Positions 45,301 through 52,900 of a stretch of DNA of 64,000 bases are shown here, one piece after another. The translations under genes were made by a program, and so were the position numbers. This stretch comes from Pedobacter sp. SYP-B3415 (GTDB lineage Bacteria > Bacteroidota > Bacteroidia > Sphingobacteriales > Sphingobacteriaceae): contig NZ_RXNQ01000003.1 in NCBI RefSeq assembly GCF_004138205.1, positions 103,649 through 167,648 on the forward strand, read 5' to 3'. The number at the start of each line of letters is the position of its first letter. The stretch's first letter is position 1. Under the pieces are notes generated by a model. The model did not search any database. It saw only the letters and a program-made list of their open reading frames with translations, and was not told where the DNA came from.

Positions 45301-45776
45301 GCTTTGACCTGAATATGCTCTGGCAGGGTGTCGGCAAACGTGATATGGCGTTGCGCGGCGAAACCATCGAACCATTTCACGGCGGCTATTCTTTTGTCAT
45401 GTTTGAGCATCAGCTTGACTACTGGACACCAAACAATCCTGATGCTTACTGGCCAAGATTGACAGCACCAGGCACCGCTTCTACAAGCAACAACTATGGT
45501 AAGGGTTCTGACTTCAATATCTTCGATGCATCTTATATTCGTTTGAAAAATATCCAGGTAGGTTATACCCTTCCAACCGCAATTTCAAGCAAAGCAGGCA
45601 TGCGCAAAGTCAGGTTGTTCGTGAGCGGACAGAACCTGCTGACAATTTCGAAAAATACATTTATTGATCCCGAATCAACCGAGTTTGGGTCAAGTATGAA
45701 CGCCGGCGGCGCCAACAGCGCCCGCAACTACCCACTGTTGAAATACATTGGCGGTGGTCTTGACATAGAATTTTAA
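42381..45776 (+). CDS. SusC/RagA family TonB-dependent receptor with STN domain
   Basis: A 1131-aa outer-membrane glycan transporter. Signal peptide within residues 1-44 (an internal Met near 23 could be the true start, giving MKLTLIFLISALLQ); STN signalling domain about 50-115 (VFREIKKQTDYDVFYN); CarboxypepD_reg-like domain about 130-205 (VSGRVTDQAGSGLPGISV); plug about 215-335 with DVVVVGYGTQRK, LRGISTFGNNSPLLVIDG and ILKDAGSAAIYGSRSANGV; then the barrel. The STN domain links it to the upstream FecR. It lies 18 bp before susD. Confidence 0.95.
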   Translation: MYKTCINTLYSCRNCISKMMLSMKLTLIFLISALLQVHAGSYAQQISLTEKSVSLEQVFREIKKQTDYDVFYNLDMLQRTKPVSISVRNASIKQVLDICFRDQPLGYLIEDKTIIIRQKPAATTITGAVKQTTVSGRVTDQAGSGLPGISVRVKGSTTGSVTDAEGRFRISATTGSVLSFTSIGYLAKEVTLTGQSEINVQLEEDRQALNDVVVVGYGTQRKASVVGAVDQVRASQIEDRPVGNVMQALQGTAPSLVIQQRSMNPNDNTMNINLRGISTFGNNSPLLVIDGIINEDVSAMNNLNPNDIESVSILKDAGSAAIYGSRSANGVILITTKKGKKGMKPTVRLSALAGSQNPEILVQPLKGYQNALLRNDSYVNTGSNPIYSSEQIRQFATGDSEYFLKGILKNGFQQNHNLSVQGGSENSTYLVSLGYYDQRSNYKGPDFGLRRYNLRTNLTTDIGKLRLAAIMWYDRSEGKSFQGDNGFLIANSSRLPVYNNYVLKGENGRYYNNDVLTNSNPLMELEQGGFTEQNNDHFQGSLNAEIEVFKGLKARGIASLDLRPENRLIRRFYHPLYNLSGDETPVNIQNSAQYSIEDYNGKSTLLNLQALLDYNRSFGSHNVYGLAGFSNESYRQRRFELRQQLVDPVLGIPTTGTIFDKTSYNTVGGTTERSIYSWFGRAGYSFADKYLFEANFRYDGSSKFARQNRWGFFPSVSLGWRLSEESFFRFWKDKLGDLKIRGSYGQLGNQAVDDYQTFTTYDIYQDQYGFNNVSVPGTGYTFGNPDLQWETNTTFNIGADATFLSGKLTASFDYFRKNTKDILLKPQTPLVLGGAVPRANLGAMVNNGWELTVNYQLRHSDFVHNFGINMADSWNKVTRFEGDEQIDKSDEIERIIRVGLPLYSYYGYKRAGLFRNEEEIKESALPIGVSPSPGDVKYVDRNGDGIIDDNDRFVLGHAFPRLTFGFNYDVQWKGFDLNMLWQGVGKRDMALRGETIEPFHGGYSFVMFEHQLDYWTPNNPDAYWPRLTAPGTASTSNNYGKGSDFNIFDASYIRLKNIQVGYTLPTAISSKAGMRKVRLFVSGQNLLTISKNTFIDPESTEFGSSMNAGGANSARNYPLLKYIGGGLDIEF

Positions 45777-45794
45777 CAGCAATAGAAGAGAATC

Positions 45795-47426
45795 ATGAAA
45801 AAAAATCTGATTACATACGGCAAAGTGACCCTGCTGGGGATAGGCCTCTTCTTTACGGGCTGCGTGAAGATGGATGTAGTGCCTACCAATAAATTTACTG
45901 ACGAAACCTACTGGACTTCGGAAGATAAAGCCAACAGCGTATTAAACATGGCTTACAGACAGATGTTCAGCAGCGATTACATTTTTGCCAATGAGATTCT
46001 GAGCGATAATGTGTATAATGGATATGGTGCAACCAGTGAGAAGCTCATCGCTACAGGGGTAGCAGACGCTTCGAACGCGAGGTTCCAGACTGACTGGAGA
46101 ACATCTTACGAAGGCATAAAAACATGCCACACTTTCCTTGCAAACATTGACCGTGTAACGGCGATGTCTGCTGAAAAACGGGAACAACGCAAGGCAGAAA
46201 TCCGGTTTATCCGCGCCTCACTTTATCTCCAGTTAGCTACCTGGTATGGAGATGTACCTCATTTTACGGAAGACATCACGCTTGAGCAGTCTAAAACCAT
46301 CACACGAAAACCACAGGCTGAGGTCCTCGCCTGGGTACATCAGGAACTGGAAGCCGTTTCTTTAATTTTACCGTCAAAAGAGCAGTATGCCGCTGCAGAC
46401 AACGGTCGGATAACCAAAGGAGCCGCAATTGCATTAAACGCACGGGCTTATCTCTGGGAAAACAACTGGCAAAAGGTAGTCGAAAATTGTGAGAAGCTGA
46501 TAAGCGGCACGACCTTCGGTGCTTATGACCTTTTTGGCAATTATGAACAGTTGTTCTGGGCGCAAAATGAATACAACAGCGAAATCATTCTGAGCTCACA
46601 ATATGTCCTTCCGCTTCGTGTTTGGGGGAATCTTGTTGATTATGTGCCTATTTCCGCAGGTGCAAGACTATGTCTTGCCGGTCCCACGCAAGGTCTTGTT
46701 GACAGTTATCTTATGAAAGACGGCCGTAAGTGGACTGCTGCAGATGCGCCTTATGCGAACCGCGATTCAAGATTGAACGCAACGATCGTTTATGACGGTT
46801 CAAGATGGAGAGACCGCGCGGGTGTTGAATATACAGTTGTTACGCACCCTGAAGGAACAACGGCTCCCGGTAAACCATCAGATAAATATACCGGTCCGGG
46901 TACCGCACAAACACCAACCGGTTATTATTACCGCAAATATGCAGATCCGACGCCGGGTACCTATGTTGCAGGCGACTGGAATTCGAGCCTGAACCTGCCA
47001 ATCATCCGGTTTGCAGACGTACTGTTGATGTATGCTGAAGCGAAGAACGAGTTAAACCAAATGAACACCGCAATCTGGGATCAGACTATAAAAAGACTAC
47101 GTCAGCGCGCGGGTTTTGACAATGTACCGGCGGCTATGAATCTTCCAGCCGGATCTCAGGCTGACCTCCGTGAGGTGATCAGAAATGAGCGCCGTGTGGA
47201 ACTTGCACTCGAAGGTCTGAGGGTCTATGACATCCGTCGGTGGCGCACAGCCGAGACCGTGCTTACCCAAGGTTACCGGGGCGCAAAGTTTGATAAGAGC
47301 AGCGGAACATATGATTACATCAAACTACCCGGCGGCAATTTCAGCCGAAGCAGAGACTATCTTTGGGCAATTCCACGTTCAGAGCGCATTCAGAATCCAA
47401 ATCTGACGCAAAATCCAGGATACTAA
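45795..47426 (+). CDS. SusD/RagB family glycan-binding lipoprotein
   Basis: A 543-aa surface lipoprotein with lipobox FTGC (Cys23), the SusD N-terminal signature FTDETYWTSEDKANSVLNMAYRQ, TPR-like helices (AEIRFIRASLYLQLATWYGDVPHF, then KGAAIALNARAYLWENNWQ) and the conserved C-terminus RNERRVELALEGLRVYDIRRW, then YLWAIPRSER. It forms the lid of the SusC transporter and captures glycan fragments. Confidence 0.95.
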   Translation: MKKNLITYGKVTLLGIGLFFTGCVKMDVVPTNKFTDETYWTSEDKANSVLNMAYRQMFSSDYIFANEILSDNVYNGYGATSEKLIATGVADASNARFQTDWRTSYEGIKTCHTFLANIDRVTAMSAEKREQRKAEIRFIRASLYLQLATWYGDVPHFTEDITLEQSKTITRKPQAEVLAWVHQELEAVSLILPSKEQYAAADNGRITKGAAIALNARAYLWENNWQKVVENCEKLISGTTFGAYDLFGNYEQLFWAQNEYNSEIILSSQYVLPLRVWGNLVDYVPISAGARLCLAGPTQGLVDSYLMKDGRKWTAADAPYANRDSRLNATIVYDGSRWRDRAGVEYTVVTHPEGTTAPGKPSDKYTGPGTAQTPTGYYYRKYADPTPGTYVAGDWNSSLNLPIIRFADVLLMYAEAKNELNQMNTAIWDQTIKRLRQRAGFDNVPAAMNLPAGSQADLREVIRNERRVELALEGLRVYDIRRWRTAETVLTQGYRGAKFDKSSGTYDYIKLPGGNFSRSRDYLWAIPRSERIQNPNLTQNPGY

Positions 47427-47443
47427 CCATAATCAATAAAGAA

Positions 47444-48565
47444 ATGAAAACCAATATATCTTCTATATTTCTTCCCCTGCTGCTGTTGATCGGCCTTGGT
47501 GGATGCAAAAAAAATGACTCCTTTAAAGAAGTCCAGGTAACCGATGTAAAAACACTTTACGCTCCGGATGACGCACGCAATGTTGTGCTGCAGTCTGGCG
47601 CTACTTCCAGCCTTTATTTCGAGTGGGAAAAAGCAACCGCCGAAGACAATGGCCTGGTCTACTATGACGTCGTTTTTGACAAGGAAAACGGCGATTTTTC
47701 GAACCCTCTTTATATCGCCCCTGCCGACAACAACGGAACAAGCACTGGTGCCACCATTACGCACAAAGTACTGAACCGCATCGGTGGTTTAGCAGGTATC
47801 CCGGCTGCTGAACGCGGCACGCTGAAGTGGACAGTGATCAGCTCGCGTGGTATGACAAAAGTTTCTTCCGCTCAGGCAAGAAAAATCAGCATTACCCGTC
47901 TGGCCGGTATCGAGGCACCTACCGCACTTTATCTAACAGGCGAAGGTACCGAGGGCGGTGCTACATTGGCATCGGCCTTAACTGTTAAGGGGCTTGCAGG
48001 CGGAAATGAGTTTGAGATTTACACAAAACTGCTTGCCGGTAAAAAGTATGTATTTGTAGATTCGAAAACCAGCGTTTCACGCAGCTTTACGCTGGCCGCA
48101 GATGGTAAAGCGTTCCGCGAAAACGCAGATGGCGCGACGGTTGCAAAGGATGGTATTTACAAGGTCACACTTGACTTTGCTACATCTTCAGCGAACATTC
48201 AGGAAGTAACGAAACTCGACTTCTTTATGTGTACGCCACAGAAACGCGAAACTCTGGCTTATCAGGGTAAAGGCGTATGGCGGGTAAACAATATCGTGCC
48301 TGATTTCACGACAAATTGGAGCGATGACCGTTATTTCTTCTGGATGACCATTGGTGGCGCAGAACAAAAATTAGGCAGCGCCAATAAAGATAACCAGCCG
48401 CCATCTGCAACTACAGGAACCTACTTCAACATAAGCTTCTATCCGACAGACCGCAACCAGTGGGACTACTCGTTCAAGTTTCCTAACCGCAGTGTTCCAA
48501 GATGCAGCATCGTGGTAGACCTGAACAGTGCAAACGCAACATACACGCATCAAATCATTTATTAA
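47444..48565 (+). CDS. SusE/SusF-like outer-membrane lipoprotein
   Basis: ATG 47444 gives a 373-aa lipoprotein (lipobox LGGC, Cys21); the frame extends back to 47363 but that part overlaps susD. An N-terminal SusE-type Ig domain (about 35-155) contains LYFEWEKATAEDNGLVYYDVVF and LKWTVISSRGMTKV. Two beta-sandwich modules follow (about 165-275 and 278-373), the second with YFFWMTIGGAEQKLG. It probably binds glycan at the cell surface alongside SusD. Confidence 0.85.
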   Translation: MKTNISSIFLPLLLLIGLGGCKKNDSFKEVQVTDVKTLYAPDDARNVVLQSGATSSLYFEWEKATAEDNGLVYYDVVFDKENGDFSNPLYIAPADNNGTSTGATITHKVLNRIGGLAGIPAAERGTLKWTVISSRGMTKVSSAQARKISITRLAGIEAPTALYLTGEGTEGGATLASALTVKGLAGGNEFEIYTKLLAGKKYVFVDSKTSVSRSFTLAADGKAFRENADGATVAKDGIYKVTLDFATSSANIQEVTKLDFFMCTPQKRETLAYQGKGVWRVNNIVPDFTTNWSDDRYFFWMTIGGAEQKLGSANKDNQPPSATTGTYFNISFYPTDRNQWDYSFKFPNRSVPRCSIVVDLNSANATYTHQIIY

Positions 48566-48576
48566 CACCATCAGGC

Positions 48577-49734
48577 ATGAAAAAGACACTATTTATTCCC
48601 TTAATGGCGCTCGTAGTGAGCGCCTGTGGGAAGATAGAGGATGAATACATCAACCGCAGCACGACCTATAATATCAACTGGACAAGTGCGGCAGACAGCA
48701 GCAGCCGTAGTTTTACAAACGTGTACTTCAATACAACGAAGCACCATTTCAACAACGACAACTTCGGCTCTATCGGTCAGTATGACTACTGGCCCGAGGC
48801 ACATGGCCTGGATGTCCTTGTTGACGCATACGTACGGACGAAAGACGATTTCTACAAACAGAAGATTGCCGATTTCCACCAGGGTGTGAAAGCCAAAAAT
48901 GGTGGTCGTTTCTGGAACAACTATTATGACGACATGGGCTGGCATGGTATGGCACACCTGCGTGCCCTCGAAGCAACCGGCGACGTACGTTACGAACAGT
49001 CAGCCCGGGAACTCTGGACAGAGATCCTGGCGGGCTGGAACGACTTTGATGGCGGCGGTATCCCATGGAACCATGAAAACACAACAGAAGGCAAAGCAAA
49101 AGGAGTTCCTTCGAACGGACCTGCTGCAATAATCGCCGCCCGCCGCTGGCAGAAATACGGTGCGGCCGAAGTAATTCGTGGAGAAAACAACCTCGTCTGG
49201 CTTGGCCGGATCTACAACTGGATCAAAGAACACCGTGTGGTTCAGCAGTCCGGCCGTGTCTTCGAAGACATCAACAACAAGCAGGGGGACTGGACATACA
49301 ATGCCGGGACCTATATGGGTGCAGCACTCGAGTATTACAAAATCACAGGTAATAAGGTGTATCTGAATGATGCGATGAAAACTGCTGATTGGGCTACGAG
49401 TACACTAGTTAACTCTTCAAACAAAGTGCTTAGCGACTGGGCAGAGCAGCAGGACCATGATGTGAATTTGTTCAAGGGCATCTTTGTCCGTTACCTGACC
49501 CAGCTGATCCTTCATAAGGACCTTCCTGAAAGCTCACGCAAACGGTACGTTAGTTTCCTGAAAAACAGCGCACAAATTCTATGGACAAAAGGTACGACAA
49601 AAACGCCTGTTGTATTATTTGGATTTAAATGGTGGGAAGCTCCATCATCAGTCGGCGGCCTCAGGGCGCAGCTAAGTGGGGCGATGCTTATGGAAGCAAT
49701 GGCGACACTGAAAGCCAACGGCTACGTAGACTAG
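48577..49734 (+). CDS. Glycoside hydrolase family 76 (alpha-1,6-mannanase) lipoprotein
   Basis: ATG 48577 gives a 385-aa lipoprotein (SAC lipobox, Cys17). The (alpha/alpha)6 barrel has GH76 hallmarks: FGSIGQYDYWPEAHGLDVLVDAY, the catalytic Asp pair in NNYYDDMGWHGMAHLRAL (Asp118/119), GGGIPWNHEN, and DWTYNAGTYMGAALEYY. GH76 enzymes are endo-alpha-1,6-mannanases acting on yeast-type mannan backbones. It is the last gene of the locus and the only clear enzyme in it, so further mannosidases may lie elsewhere. Confidence 0.9.
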   Translation: MKKTLFIPLMALVVSACGKIEDEYINRSTTYNINWTSAADSSSRSFTNVYFNTTKHHFNNDNFGSIGQYDYWPEAHGLDVLVDAYVRTKDDFYKQKIADFHQGVKAKNGGRFWNNYYDDMGWHGMAHLRALEATGDVRYEQSARELWTEILAGWNDFDGGGIPWNHENTTEGKAKGVPSNGPAAIIAARRWQKYGAAEVIRGENNLVWLGRIYNWIKEHRVVQQSGRVFEDINNKQGDWTYNAGTYMGAALEYYKITGNKVYLNDAMKTADWATSTLVNSSNKVLSDWAEQQDHDVNLFKGIFVRYLTQLILHKDLPESSRKRYVSFLKNSAQILWTKGTTKTPVVLFGFKWWEAPSSVGGLRAQLSGAMLMEAMATLKANGYVD

Positions 49735-49757
49735 TACTTTCAATTATGGTTTATATT

Positions 49758-49790
49758 GGGTCTGAGCAAATGTTCAGGCCCTTTTTTTTT
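49758..49790 (+). terminator. Intrinsic terminator of the mannan locus
   Basis: 8-bp stem GGGTCTGA/TCAGGCCC (49758-49765, 49774-49781, one G-T pair) with an 8-nt loop, then nine T. Confidence 0.88.
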
Positions 49791-50412
49791 AGTCGAGACT
49801 TACTGTTGTCCGTGGAAAGTTTTGCGAAAGCCTATAGTTCTTTGTTTTCCAATAGATGTGAGGCTATGGTACCGAACCGCTCACCGCCGCAAGGGCTCCT
49901 TCTTTTTGGCGAAAAAGAAGCACCTGAGGCATAGCCGAAAGCGTTCGTACCATTGAAAACAACATACAAGACACGAACAAACCGCTCCGGCTGTGTATCT
50001 ATTCTTGCATAAAAGCATCAAAAGTCCGACGGCGGCGGGAAAAAGCCCGGCTGTTCTCAGCTTTAGACTTAAAAACGGCGTTATGAGTGGTTAAGCGCTA
50101 TGGTCTTGGTTCATGATTCGTTGCTCCTTATTCCAAAAGAGTTCCCCCCCTTGCTTCCTCCCGACCTCCTTAAAACAGTGCAGGACTTTTAATACTTTTC
50201 TGCGGCGAGAAGATACAAGGCCGGTCCGCACCTATCAGTGGCAGTAAGCAGGCAAAACCCTCATCAAAACCGCCGGCTGTACGTAAACCCGCAGACATAG
50301 AATACAGGGGGGCTTGATTCAGAAGACTCAGGCAAATACTGCTTTGAGACTGTTCAGAACGATCTTATTTCATTCAGCCAATTTTTACCGGACAACACTA
50401 AGTCGAGACTTA
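49791..50412. mobile_element. Degenerate mobile-element-like segment flanked by 12-bp direct repeats
   Basis: AGTCGAGACTTA occurs exactly at 49791-49802 and 50401-50412. Just inside are inverted ends TGTTGTCCG (49804-49812) and CGGACAACA (50389-50397). The 20-bp right end 50380-50399 is repeated in inverted orientation at 63844-63863, and a second shared 12-mer (ACAGGGGGGCTT, 50304-50315) lies 64 bp further in, the same spacing as at 63928-63939. No transposase remains inside. It is best read as an insertion-sequence remnant or MITE-like unit. Confidence 0.55.
49795..49902 (+). repeat. Dispersed intergenic repeat, copy B
   Basis: 108 bp similar by eye along its length to the minus strand of 19558-19664. 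Shared blocks are GTTGT, TTGCGAAAG, an ACCGCTCACCGCCGCA block and GGGCTCCTTC. Copy B forms the left end of the element-like segment 49791-50412, so copy A may be a fragment of the same element. Confidence 0.65.
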
Positions 50413-50577
50413 TGAGCCTGCTGTATCGGCGGCGTATGACTTAGGGTGGGCACACCTCATTGATTATTACCGGCCAGCCGCGGCTGCGTCATCTACGCGA
50501 TTTGTAAATGATTGAAACATTCCGCTAATCAAAATCCTTTGTTCTATAGATTAATAAGAGATTTTAAGCGCAAAATT

Positions 50578-50886
50578 ATGAATACGAATCAGCCTCAGTC
50601 AGACAACCAGCGGAACGACCACGTTGCAACCGGACAGCCGGATATCACAAATTCACGCCTGCCCCAGGACTCAGACACCAGCCAATCAGGAGCCGATGCT
50701 GACGTTGATGAAACGAGCAGCCTGCCGCAGGAAAACCAGGAAGAGCAGCGCGCAGGCAGTGACGCTGATGAAGCTAAAATGCCTTCAGAACTGGAAGAGG
50801 AAGCGGAACAGGCATTGGATGATTTTGATGAACAGCGTCAGCGTAAGGAGGATGAAGAAGATACGATCAGACATTCGGATCGCTAG
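50578..50886 (+). CDS. Small acidic, low-complexity hypothetical protein (102 aa)
   Basis: ATG 50578 follows an A-rich leader. The protein is rich in Asp, Glu, Gln and Ser with almost no hydrophobic residues (DADVDETSSLPQENQEEQRAG, ELEEEAEQALDDFDEQRQRK), so it is probably disordered. No signal peptide or known domain. A weak hairpin (CCGGG/CCCGG) follows the stop. Acidic proteins of this type occur near stress genes in Bacteroidota, but no function can be assigned. Confidence 0.55.
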   Translation: MNTNQPQSDNQRNDHVATGQPDITNSRLPQDSDTSQSGADADVDETSSLPQENQEEQRAGSDADEAKMPSELEEEAEQALDDFDEQRQRKEDEEDTIRHSDR

Positions 50887-51732
50887 CCGGGCAATTACCC
50901 GGTTATAACGAAAATTCTATTGAAATTTTTCGGGCGCGGTTAACAAAGGGTAATGCATGCCGGAGACGACTTGCAGGGGTACGAAATCCGGATGCTGTCG
51001 GCTGTATAATCACGTTTGAAAAGTTTCTGCGCGAGGCCGCCTCTCCGATCAGAATCCGCATTGCTGCAAAACATTGAAGAGGTAACTGTGGGCCGGCTGC
51101 TTCTTTTGCCGATTGAATGAGCTGCGTCGATGCTGCCATTTGCGTACGACGCCTGATTATGCCCGGAGAATAATCTCAAAGCTATCCCCCATGCATCGGA
51201 ATAGGCATATACCTGCACATATTTATACTTAACTGCCTGCCGATATCATCTTCGTTCAGGCTAGCCGCCGCCGGGCCTCCAACTCACTTTCTATAGTTAA
51301 TAGTCTCGCAATGACATTCCTGGGATAACCTATACGCAGCATATACACTGGTAATTAGTGACCACCTGTCCAGCCTCTATCATTTTTCGGTGAATACCAA
51401 TCAGATGGAAATAAATATTACGTCATTCCTGTCGGCAACTTGTTGATCGGAACGACTTACACCGGTTTACGCCTCATAGATTTTGATCTGAATGTAGTTT
51501 TCAGGCGGGCTTACCAATTTGTCTATCGTACAAACAGATTCTGCTTATTTCTACCTGTTTGCTCGCACTTCACTCACCTTCTCGCTAAGACGACAAATCA
51601 GATAGAGTGAATTGATGTCAGCCAGGCGGAACAAAAATTTCACAAAGCCACTTCAGCCCTCTGCATCGCAGCAAGATCAGCAAGTGCCTGACGGTAAAAT
51701 TTAAACTCATCAGCCGCCCACTCCGCCCCGTT
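50887..51732. other. 846-bp stretch without a recognisable gene
   Basis: Open frames here (for example minus strand 50903-51139 and 50940-51218) overlap each other and do not look like protein. The first ~20 bp hold a weak CCGGG/CCCGG hairpin. At the right end, the minus-strand frame of the two-TM gene continues past its TGA for about 30 sense codons (51640-51732) with protein-like composition, possibly a gene remnant. With 49.7-50.6 kb it forms a gene-poor island. Confidence 0.5.
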
Positions 51733-52116
51733 TCATACGACCAGTCGCTTTTTGAAGAATAAATACCTGGTCACGATCACCATCAATGCCAGCACATTTG
51801 CGGTCGTAGTACTTAGTAGCGTAACCAGCGTTGTCGTGTCAAAACGCAAGTATTCAAAGCCCGACAGGAAGAGAATGACCAACACGGTTGCGGACCACAT
51901 GACAATAAAAACGAACACACAAATAGCAAAAACCTTACGCATCTTCATGTCCTGCTCAAAACTTTTATTCTTTAAGTCGAGCTTTTTTAAATTGATAGCA
52001 CTTTTTTTGAGATCCTGGACGTAACCAAGCTCAAGATCAGGACCATAACTAGTCTCTTTACGATCTGAACCCGACGAAAAATCCAGGTCATGCTGATTTC
52101 TTGGTTTAGCGGCCAC
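51733..52116 (-). CDS. Two-TM membrane protein paired with Panacea gene, candidate toxin
   Basis: A 127-aa protein: a charged, partly helical N-terminal half (1-60, DLELGYVQDLKKSAINLKKL), TM1 at about 62-84 (VFAICVFVFIVMWSATVLVI), a short loop (FEYLRFDTTTL) and TM2 at about 96-120 (LVTLLSTTTANVLALMVIV), then a basic FFKKR tail. It starts one base after the Panacea gene's stop, so the two form an operon. The T-T-T-A-N stretch in TM2 is reminiscent of small membrane proteins found with Panacea genes and prophages. A membrane-acting toxin neutralised by the upstream protein is the leading hypothesis, not shown by sequence alone. Confidence 0.72.
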   Translation of the reverse strand: MAAKPRNQHDLDFSSGSDRKETSYGPDLELGYVQDLKKSAINLKKLDLKNKSFEQDMKMRKVFAICVFVFIVMWSATVLVILFLSGFEYLRFDTTTLVTLLSTTTANVLALMVIVTRYLFFKKRLVV

Positions 52117-52117
52117 C

Positions 52118-52594
52118 TTAAAATAGAAATGACTTAAAATATGTTTTTATAAGTTCATTAGGTATTTCAATGCCGTTATCATATTCATTATAGACCTGTT
52201 GCCAGGGTGAACCTTCCTTATGGCTCCAGCTTGATAACTGCGTGGCCGATCTATGACTTGTGGCCTGCCATGTGTAGTCTATAGCTTCTCGTGCAGGAGC
52301 AGCAAGTGGACTTTCCTGGCCTGGCGCACCTGAGCAGGACTCATCTTCATCTACCCAATCGGTATTGATGATCGGGTCACTGCCATAATACTTATACTCA
52401 TTGTAAATAGCAGGTATTACAGGACCGAATTTCCAGGCCTGAACCGCTTCGAAAATTAGCGGTGTATCGTGTACGGCAAGCGTATAACCATGTGCAAAAT
52501 ACACCATCTTTTGAAGTTTCATTTGCGTAATGGGTCTGTTCTCTGCAAGAGACTTCTTAACTAGTGCGAGCGCAATCTGACGAGCCGGGTACAT
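52118..52594 (-). CDS. Panacea-domain (DUF4065, SocA-like) antitoxin-type protein
   Basis: A 158-aa protein with clear Panacea features: QIALALVKKSLAENRPITQMKLQKMVYFAHGYTLAV at the start, FEAVQAWKFGPVIPAIYNEYKYYG in the middle, and LSSWSHKEGSPWQQV near residue 127. Panacea proteins act as antitoxins or proteolytic adaptors; in PanAT systems the Panacea protein neutralises a varied set of neighbouring toxins, some of them small membrane proteins. It is the first gene of a two-gene operon with the two-TM protein, and has a strong Shine-Dalgarno sequence unusual for this window. Confidence 0.88.
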   Translation of the reverse strand: MYPARQIALALVKKSLAENRPITQMKLQKMVYFAHGYTLAVHDTPLIFEAVQAWKFGPVIPAIYNEYKYYGSDPIINTDWVDEDESCSGAPGQESPLAAPAREAIDYTWQATSHRSATQLSSWSHKEGSPWQQVYNEYDNGIEIPNELIKTYFKSFLF

Positions 52595-52601
52595 ATTACG
52601 A

Positions 52602-52648
52602 CCTCCTTCTTATAAAACGAATATACTAATAGTTAATTAAATTTCCAA
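52602..52648 (-). promoter_or_regulatory. Promoter and Shine-Dalgarno site of the Panacea operon
   Basis: On the minus strand: TTGG (52645-52648), 19 bp, TATATTCG (52618-52625, one mismatch to TAnnTTTG), then AAGGAGG (52602-52608) seven bases before the ATG. A full AAGGAGG is unusual next to the A-rich leaders of neighbouring genes and supports this start. Confidence 0.55.
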
Positions 52649-52900
52649 TTTTTTAGTATTTTTTTATTGCTCCCGGTTGGCAGTATTTTTCCTGCAACGG
52701 AAACTTATACCTGTACAATTTACGCGCCTGCTCAAATAATTACCTGAAATGCCTATCTCCGAAACCTGGCGCGCTGAACGCCTGTTAACCACAACAGGGA
52801 TTGTAAAAAGCTAAAAATAGTGACTAAATCGCTACTTGGCTTTCATCTAACTGATCCAGCAACTCACAATATAACAATTGCACTATCACACTAAACATAT
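52649..52900. other. Upstream region between divergent Panacea and lipoprotein genes
   Basis: AT-rich and without a gene. It contains a small hairpin (CCTGTT/AACAGG near 52781-52798). I see no consensus promoter for the lipoprotein gene at 52901. Confidence 0.45.

Noticed and set aside
50903..51218. Two overlapping minus-strand frames of 78 and 92 codons
   Set aside because: They overlap in different frames, lack recognisable motifs, and have no plausible leader; most likely chance frames in non-coding DNA.
51640..51732. In-frame continuation of the two-TM gene past its TGA
   Set aside because: About 30 sense codons with protein-like composition, but the natural basic C-terminus KKRLVV already ends the protein; it is too short to assign as a separate gene.
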